Source: Thoreauomyces humboldtii (Eukaryota > Chytridiomycota > Chytridiomycetes > Spizellomycetales > Powellomycetaceae). Taken from it: DNA of 10,571 bases. Below the pieces are notes generated by a model. That model saw only the letters and a list, made by a program, of their open reading frames with translations. It was not told the origin of the DNA and searched no databases. The position numbers and the translations under genes are program-made. This document shows positions 7,338 to 10,571 of the stretch, one piece after another; the first letter of the stretch is position 1; each line of letters begins with the position of its first letter. The stretch covers positions 1 to 10,571 of the forward strand of contig JADGJA010000798.1 in NCBI GenBank assembly GCA_027596035.1, read 5' to 3'.

Positions 7338-7754
7338 AGGTGCTTCGCGCCCTCTTTCTTTCGCTCTCACTCTCGCGCTCTCTCTCTCTGTGGACTACTG
7401 TACAGTTGGACCTCAACTCCGTCCCCCTTTGCCGTGTAACAACCTTCTTGTGATGAAATGAAAATCCTGCCCCATCTGGCCGTCCTGCTCGTCGAATGAA
7501 GAGGCACTTGCCCATTGTGGGGGTCCCTGTCGAAAAACCGACTATGCAGGAATTTGTGAAGGACGGGTTTTCGGACGGACTCTCAAGGTCTGCAAAAGGT
7601 CCTTTTCGGCAACCCCCCATCTCCAGACCCAGCGAGGGTGATCTGATTTACGGTACATACAACACAGGAGAGAGAAAGATACGGATCCAGTCCTTCGGCC
7701 TTTTGCGTACATCATTTCCTTGCGGTCCTTGCTTCATACAATCAAAACTAGCCA
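7338..7754 (+). other. Intergenic region before NSP1
   Basis: 417 bases hold the 3' UTR of the stathmin-like gene and the NSP1 promoter. A CT-repeat run lies at about 7365-7391, and the inverted repeat AAAAGG-T-CCTTTT at 7594-7606. The open frame from 7496 runs across the predicted first NSP1 introns and shows no coding signature. Confidence 0.5.
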
Positions 7755-10363
7755 ATGTGTACGCATTCCCAAACCAGGGTGGGAACATCGTGCCTCTGGA
7801 AGCTCACATTTCTTTACAGCTTTCGGCGGCTTTGGTAGCGGTGGATTCGGATCTACTCCAGGTACGTTTAAAGAATGGGTCTCTTCATTCAGAGTTTCTC
7901 GAACTCTTTCGCTAAAGCACAGGGTTTTCAGCCAACCCTGCTCCGGCGACCGGGTTCGGATTCGGAAGCACCCCATCGAGCACGGCCGCACCTGCTACTC
8001 CTGCATTTGGTGCTGCCGCTCCTGCGTTCGGTGGTGGCTTTGGCGCGACTAGCACACCAGCCTTCGGTGCTGCTGCTCCAGCTCCCGCGTCTGGAGCGAC
8101 CACAAGCGGCTTCGGGGCTCCTGCAGCAACTGGTTTCGGTGGGTTTGGTGCGAAACCGAGCGTCTCCTTCGGAGGTGCTGCGAGCACTCCTGCTACCCCT
8201 GCTTTCGGCGGATTCGGAGGAGGCTCCGCATTAGGGGGTGCGTCGACGACAGCTGCCACACCTTCGATCTTCGGTGCTCCAGCTACATCGCAACCAGCCG
8301 CTCCATCTTTGTTCGGTGCTCCAGCAGGGTCATCGGCGGCCCCGGCTCCATCTCTATTTGGTGCTTCAGCAGCGTCAGCAGCGGCTCCCGCTCCGTCTTT
8401 ATTCGGTGCTCCAGCAGCGGCATCCGCGGCACCCGCACCTTCTATGTTCGGTGCACCTGCTACCTCACAGCCCGCTCCATCAGGACTCTTTGGGGCTGCA
8501 AAACCTTCGGCGACTTTCGGGGCACCAGCCGCGACAACCGGAGCGCCCTCCTTGTTTGGTTCCGCAGCTGCCCCATCTTTTGGAGCCGCTACCGCGACTA
8601 GCGCGGCACCGAGCGGAGGACTCTTTGGCGGCAGCACACCTGCATTTGGTGCCGCCAAACCCGCTGCACCCGCCGCGTTCGGCGGATTCGGAAAGCCAGC
8701 TGCTCCAGCACCATCCGCTGCTCCTACACCTGCTTTTGGAGGATTTGGCGCTCCTGCCACTTCTACTCCTGCAGCTTCGGGAGGTCTGAACTTCGGAGCT
8801 GCGGGGACACCAGTCGCATCAACCGCACCTGCGACATCTAATATTTTCGCTCCCGCTGCGCCTGCTACCTCCGCTCCAGCGCCACTCTTTGGTGCACCTG
8901 CCGGTGCTGCTCCCGCCTTGTTCGCACCGCAGACAGCGACTACAACTCCATCAGCCGGGGCACCTGCAGCAGCTAAGGCCCCCACTTTCGGATTTACTGC
9001 TCCTGCGTCGTCTGCCGCAGCTGCAACCAGCGCTCCTGCCCCCGCTTCCAACATATTTGCAACTCCGGCGAAACCTGCCAGCAACCTTTTCGGTGCGCCG
9101 GCGGCCACTCCCGGACCACTCAAGCTCGGAGATCTTGGTACTTGTAAGTATACGATACTTCGGCCATGGCTGCGAATGTGAAGCTGACAAAGAGTCTTTA
9201 GCTCCGGCTACTCCAGGAACCTCTTCTCTCTTCGCGAAACCAGCCGCTCCCGCTACCACGGGAGCAGCACCTGCAGCAGGTCTTGCCGGATTTGGTGCCA
9301 CTCCAACTCCTGCCTCCACAGCAGCCGGTACTTCCACTGGGGCTCCAGCTTCGTCGGTAGCTGCTACGCCGGCCGGTGCCGCGAAGCCTGCGGCTCAACC
9401 TGCTGCGGCGACGGCCACACCAGCGGCAGGAGGGATCTCTGCGCTCAAGAACCGAACCATGGAAGAGATCCTGCATAGATGGAACCAGCAGCTCGATCAG
9501 TATACCCGAGAGTTCCACACGCAAGCCGTCGAGGTGCAGAAGTGGGATCGCGTCATTCTGGAAAACAGCTACGGGGTAAGAAATGCGTCGAAGCCCACGC
9601 TTGCGATCAGGAGCTTACTAACATTTATCCTTTCCATTCCTCAAGATCTCGCGTCTGTGCGACCAATTGAATGACGCCGAGACGCTTCAGAAGGAGATCG
9701 ACGACAACCTGGGATACATCGATTCTCAGCAGACGTCGTTGGACAACACGCTCGATCAGTTCGACCAGGAACTGCAGCAGATCATCGAAAAGGAGCAACA
9801 GCAGACCAGGTACGTCTCGTAGCCTCCTTTGTCGCCCGGGACAACTGCAGATGCTGAGACCACCATTGTTTCCTTTTTTGGAAAGACCCAACCTCGCGGA
9901 CGATGAACGCGAGAAAGCCTACAACCTGGCCGAGAACCTGAACACGCAGCTAGACGAGATGGCGTCCCACCTCGCCGTCCTGATCGAGGAGATCAACGCG
10001 TCCAAGGGCACCTCCTCCTCCTCCTCCTCCAACGCACACGGCGGTCATCGTTACGGCGTCGGCAACCACGACGCAAACGGCAACCCCAACGACAACAACG
10101 GGAACGCGGTGACGTCGTCGACTAGCAACAACAACAACAACAACGTCAACGACAATCCGGTGGGAGCCATCGTGAGGATCCTGAACGAACACCTCTCGTC
10201 CCTCGAGTGGTTGGACAAGAACACGGCGGACCTGGCACAGAGGGTCCAGGAACTGGCCAAGGTGTCCGAGGACGCGGGTGCGCAGGCTGCGAGGGTGCAC
10301 GGCACGCATCGACAGGGAACCCAGGAGTTTGGAAGAGCGTCGGTTGGTGGATCGAGGTGGTGA
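7755..10363 (+). CDS. NSP1: Nucleoporin Nsp1 (Nup62 family), FG repeats plus C-terminal coiled coil
   Basis: Central-channel FG nucleoporin. Family knowledge: the C-terminal coiled coil assembles with Nup57/Nup49 and with Nup82, and the FG part binds transport receptors. Exons: 7755-7758, 7820-7861, 7932-9143, 9202-9575, 9646-9809 and 9886-10363. All five introns (58-76 bases) keep frame, giving 757 residues. Residues 1-500 hold about 35 FG motifs (LFGAPA, AFGGFG types) in Ala/Pro/Ser/Thr/Gly sequence with hardly any charge. The Nsp1 C-terminal domain starts near 501 with LKNRTMEEILHRWNQQL and runs through WDRVILENSYGISRL and LGYIDSQQTSLDNTLDQF to PVGAIVRILNEHLSSLEWLD. A Ser/Asn-rich insert interrupts it at about 640-690. 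The start is inferred: ATG-T spliced to CTTTCGGC gives MSFGGFG, a sensible FG start, but a 4-base coding exon needs transcript proof. The intron 2 acceptor may be 7931 or 7922, differing by three residues. Confidence 0.9.
8306..8470 (+). repeat. 45-base tandem repeat within NSP1 FG region
   Basis: The 15-residue unit S-L-F-G-A-P-A-x-x-S-A-A-P-A-P begins at 8306, 8351, 8396 and 8441, exactly 45 bases apart. The last copy is partial. Wobble positions differ between copies, so the array is not very recent or has been diversified. Confidence 0.9.
9616..9622 (+). promoter_or_regulatory. Intron branch point, consensus TACTAAC
   Basis: This perfect TACTAAC lies 23 bases before the acceptor of the fourth NSP1 intron (9576-9645). 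It supports the exon model. Confidence 0.85.
10013..10144 (+). repeat. Trinucleotide repeats (TCC)6 and (AAC)6 in NSP1
   Basis: (TCC)6 at 10013-10030 encodes six serines and (AAC)6 at 10127-10144 encodes six asparagines. Both lie in the low-complexity insert of the coiled-coil domain. They can change length without shifting frame. Confidence 0.9.
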
Positions 10364-10571
10364 GGGATGTTTTTTATCATCCCCATCCCACCTCCCTCTT
10401 TCACTTTGGCTGTAACCCTTTGGGTGATGGAAATCTATGTATCCCATCTTCTTTTTTTCTCTCGATTGCGGTGTTCCCGGTCCCGTGGACAGCGGGGATG
10501 GAAATCAGCAAGGGTTTCAAAGATGGTATTTGGTTTTTATCAAAAGGATCAGGAACAAAGGAGGCGCGGAT
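10364..10571 (+). other. 3' flank of NSP1
   Basis: This is presumably 3' UTR and spacer. GGGATG (10364-10369) directly after the stop can pair with CATCCC (10378-10383) around a T-rich 8-base loop. GATGGAAATC occurs twice, at 10426-10435 and 10497-10506. No gene is visible before the window ends. Confidence 0.5.

Noticed and set aside
7496..7915. 139-codon plus frame before NSP1
   Set aside because: It reads through the predicted NSP1 first introns, does not continue into the FG frame and has no recognisable domain.
7912..9123. Open frame of 403 codons on the minus strand opposite the NSP1 FG region
   Set aside because: It is the Ala/Gly/Pro-rich mirror of the repetitive FG coding sequence. 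GC-rich repeat codons read backwards rarely give stops. The plus strand has the recognisable FG motifs, splice sites and Nsp1 C-terminal domain.

Overview
The window is nuclear DNA of a fungus, most likely a basidiomycete (inference). Protein genes are separated by a few hundred bases. Introns are short (58-84 bases) with GT..AG ends, and several carry CTRAC-type branch points, including a perfect TACTAAC at 9616-9622. Coding sequence is rich in G/C-ending codons. No tRNA, rRNA, CRISPR array or recognisable transposon was found. Species-level placement is not possible from the sequence alone.

Layout, left to right. 44-1285 (+) is a two-exon FAD-dependent monooxygenase of the TetX-like group. 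1736-2437 (+) is a single-exon Mpo1/DUF962 membrane dioxygenase. 2438-3858 is a 1.4 kb gap between converging genes; it has no convincing gene but holds three notable inverted repeats. 3859-4764 (-) is an unrecognised, disordered, Ser/Pro-rich protein with an acidic stretch and a C-terminal RVxF-type motif. Upstream of it lies an unusual pyrimidine-tract region (C12, T13, CT and CA runs on its sense strand). 5597-6145 (-) is a small stand-alone C-CAP/cofactor-C-like beta-helix protein. 6519-7337 (+) is a four-exon gene for a coiled-coil protein that resembles stathmin. 7755-10363 (+) is a six-exon gene for the nucleoporin Nsp1 (Nup62 family), with an Ala/Pro-rich FG domain and the conserved C-terminal coiled coil.

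The genes do not form an evident pathway or cluster. The one suggestive arrangement is the head-to-head pair at 5597-7337. A C-CAP-type protein (a fold used by actin and tubulin cofactors) and a stathmin-like protein (a tubulin-binding family) share a 373-base divergent promoter. Exon structures were assembled by hand from splice signals and reading-frame continuity. Those of the monooxygenase, the stathmin-like gene and the 3' part of NSP1 are well supported. The 4-base first coding exon of NSP1 and the 5' end of the 3859-4764 gene are less certain.
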